From: Vibrio tasmaniensis | GTDB taxonomy: Bacteria; Pseudomonadota; Gammaproteobacteria; Enterobacterales; Vibrionaceae | Assembly (NCBI RefSeq): GCF_024347635.1 | Contig: NZ_AP025510.1 | Span: forward strand, 806,001-870,000 | Direction of reading: 5' to 3' | DNA: 64,000 nt | Part shown: positions 62,106 through 64,000 of the stretch, one piece after another | Layout: every line of letters begins with the position of its first letter | How positions within the stretch are numbered: position 1 is the first letter of the stretch | Program-made: the position numbers and the translations under genes | Notes under the pieces: model-generated | Told to the model about the DNA's origin: nothing | What the model saw: the letters and a program-made list of their open reading frames with translations, nothing else | Databases searched by the model: none

Positions 62106-64000
62106 ATGAGTTTTGGCCCAATGGGGATTTCGTCTGGCATGGATATCAATTCCATGGTCAGCAAAATTGTTGATTCGGAGCGTGTGCCTAAACAGCAACA
62201 AATCAACAATGAACGAACGCGAATCGATACCAGCATTAGTGCCTATGGAAGACTCAGAGAGTCCCTTGATTCGATGAAGAACCTGATGACAAGCTTTCGC
62301 CAGGACAAAGCTTTTGCTGTGCGAACAGTAGAAAGCTCTGATGAGGGGCTTGTTTCTGCAACCGCGACTACCGAAGCTATCGCTGGCAAATATGCCATCG
62401 ATGTGTTGCAGCTTGCCCAGAGCCATAAAGTGGCTTCTGATGTACTATCAGAGGACATGAGATTTGGCCCTGGTAAGCTGCAGGTTTCGCTTGGTAAAGA
62501 GAGCTTCGAGACACAAGTTAGTGCTAACTCAAAACTGCGTGATGTTGTTAGAAGTATTAACAGTGCCGGAGATAATCCGGGTGTCCGAGCTTCTATCATT
62601 AATGATAAAGAAGGACCTCGATTAGTCCTCGCTTCAAATATGTCTGGTGAAGACAATCAAATAAAACTCCACGTTGACTCTGAAGATAACAACCCTCTAA
62701 AAAAATTAGAATATAAAACCCTATCAGAAAGGCTGAAAGCCTTAGAAGAGGCTCGCTCAGTAGCGCAAGGCGTCTTAGCTGATGCCCCTCCCAAATTGGA
62801 TGCCGACGGTAACCCTATTCCTGACGGTTTCGCTGTTCCGTTGCGAGACGTTAACGGGAATACTGTATTTGATGTAAACGGTAATCCTATTTATGAAAGA
62901 AAAGCGGAATCGGTAGTTGAACCCGAAGATCCTTTCGCTGAATTTGATCGTGACAATTTAACTTATGGCCAAGCAGCTGCAATAGCTGGTCAGAAGGCGC
63001 TAGATGCTTCCGCTTTAGCAGCTTCAGGGATGCCAGAAGATACAATCCCTGGGTGGAACAATACCGCTTCAGGCACATTGCTCGATTCTTTTTTTAGGCC
63101 TGAACTTGAGCTTGACGAAAAAGCCATAGAGAAAGCAGCTGATATTCCAGGGTGGTCAAATACTGCCGCTGGTACGCTGACGGATTCTTATGTGACTCCC
63201 AAAGAAGCGCAGCAGAAACTCGATGCCGAGAAAGCCAGAATAGAAAGTAAATTGGTTGATGAACGTTCTGAGTTAGCGAAGAGAGTTGAAAAAGGTGAAC
63301 TAACCCCCGAGCAAGCTAAGCAATTAGAGAGAGCGAGGCTATCTCCGGGAGAGCGAACACATTTAGACAAGGTTGATAAAGCTCAAGCTGACCTTGCGCT
63401 AGCTCAACAGTCTTTTGACCAATACAGCGGCATGACGGAAGTACAAGCCGGACAAAATTCTATGGTTGTTCTGGATGGCATTGCTCAGCTCTCTAGCAAT
63501 AATAATGTGATTGAAGATGCCGTTGAAGGTATTGATATTACGGTTAAAGGCAAAACCCCTAAAGATAAGCCGCCAGCAGAGATTGGTGTTGAGTACGACC
63601 GCAATCGTGTTCGTGAAGATATTGAAGCGTTTGTTAACTCTTATAATCAGTTTTACCAAGTATCTAAAGACTTAGCGGGTGTCGATCCACTGACTGGTCA
63701 AAAAGGCCCTCTTTCTGGTGACAGTACGGTACGCAGTGCAGATTCTCGATTGAAAGGTGTGTTCTCATCAAGTATTGAAGACGCGCCTGACGATATTAAG
63801 TCTTTGACTGAGTTTGGCATCACCACAACAAGACAAGGCTCGCTAGAAATTAACTACGATATGCTTGACCGTCAACTCAACAATCACTTTGATAAGTTGG
63901 GTGAGTTCTTTGGTGGTAACAATGGCTTTGCTAAAAAAGTCGAAGATGCGATTCAAGGGATCACAGGTGTTACTGGCTCTATCCGTACCAGAGAAAAGAG
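62106..64000 (+). CDS. fliD: Flagellar filament cap protein FliD, 5' part
   Basis: The frame runs off the window after 631 codons. ATG 62106 gives MSFGPMGISSGMDINSMVSKIVDSERVP, the FliD N-terminus that binds the filament end. A FliD_C region is visible from about residue 440 (EVQAGQNSMVVLDGIAQLSSNNNVIEDAVEGIDITVKG). Between about 200 and 430 is a long charged, helical insertion with an internal duplication: IPGWNNTASGTLLDSF at residue 314 and IPGWSNTAAGTLTDSY at 347. The protein is longer than enterobacterial FliD (about 470 aa). Confidence 0.93.
   Translation, partial: MSFGPMGISSGMDINSMVSKIVDSERVPKQQQINNERTRIDTSISAYGRLRESLDSMKNLMTSFRQDKAFAVRTVESSDEGLVSATATTEAIAGKYAIDVLQLAQSHKVASDVLSEDMRFGPGKLQVSLGKESFETQVSANSKLRDVVRSINSAGDNPGVRASIINDKEGPRLVLASNMSGEDNQIKLHVDSEDNNPLKKLEYKTLSERLKALEEARSVAQGVLADAPPKLDADGNPIPDGFAVPLRDVNGNTVFDVNGNPIYERKAESVVEPEDPFAEFDRDNLTYGQAAAIAGQKALDASALAASGMPEDTIPGWNNTASGTLLDSFFRPELELDEKAIEKAADIPGWSNTAAGTLTDSYVTPKEAQQKLDAEKARIESKLVDERSELAKRVEKGELTPEQAKQLERARLSPGERTHLDKVDKAQADLALAQQSFDQYSGMTEVQAGQNSMVVLDGIAQLSSNNNVIEDAVEGIDITVKGKTPKDKPPAEIGVEYDRNRVREDIEAFVNSYNQFYQVSKDLAGVDPLTGQKGPLSGDSTVRSADSRLKGVFSSSIEDAPDDIKSLTEFGITTTRQGSLEINYDMLDRQLNNHFDKLGEFFGGNNGFAKKVEDAIQGITGVTGSIRTREK

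Overview
The window is a chromosomal segment of a marine Vibrio. A Splendidus/Fischeri-type relative is my inference. The evidence is the gene content: a chloride-dependent-type 5'-nucleotidase (NutA), a GH20 chitobiase, a Vibrio fischeri-type aryl polyene cluster, and the polar sheathed-flagellum genes flgO, flgP and flgT with several flagellins.

Layout. (1) 1-19,500 is mostly housekeeping: the end of sirB2, then sirB1 and kdsA. An IS150-group insertion sequence (2039-3464) sits inside the loop of what looks like the kdsA terminator. Next come nutA behind a 15-codon leader ORF, ybaK, rluF, smrA, an unlisted 46-aa DUF3149 membrane protein with its own FNR-like promoter and terminator, tRNA-Pro(TGG), a TraB/GumN protein, chitobiase, a KdgM-like porin with a CRP-like site, a copper-export pair (copA plus a DUF411 protein) behind a CueR-type promoter, and gltX.

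(2) 19,490-38,147 is a complete aryl polyene (APE) biosynthetic cluster. Seventeen minus-strand genes, in the order apeC to apeR with an aromatic amino acid ammonia-lyase inserted between apeJ and apeK, face a plus-strand group of lipoprotein, methyltransferase and FAD-dependent halogenase-like protein. The ammonia-lyase and ligase should make and load the aryl starter. The ketosynthases, ketoreductase, dehydratases and ACPs extend it. The MMPL, LolA-like and lipoprotein genes should move the product to the outer membrane.

(3) 38,327-64,000 holds a 168-aa unknown gene and then the polar flagellar region: flgT / flgOP, flgN-flgM-flgA, cheV-cheR, flgBCDE, flgFGHIJ, flgKL, three flagellin genes, flaG and the 5' part of fliD, which runs off the window. 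Promoter motifs can be read directly. Sigma-54 type sites (GG-N10-GC) lie before flgO, flgB, flgF, flgK and the first flagellin. Sigma-28 type sites (TAAA-N15-GCCGTTAW or similar) lie before flgM and the second and third flagellins. This matches the Vibrio flagellar transcription hierarchy.

All functional names come from family recognition by eye, without database searches.
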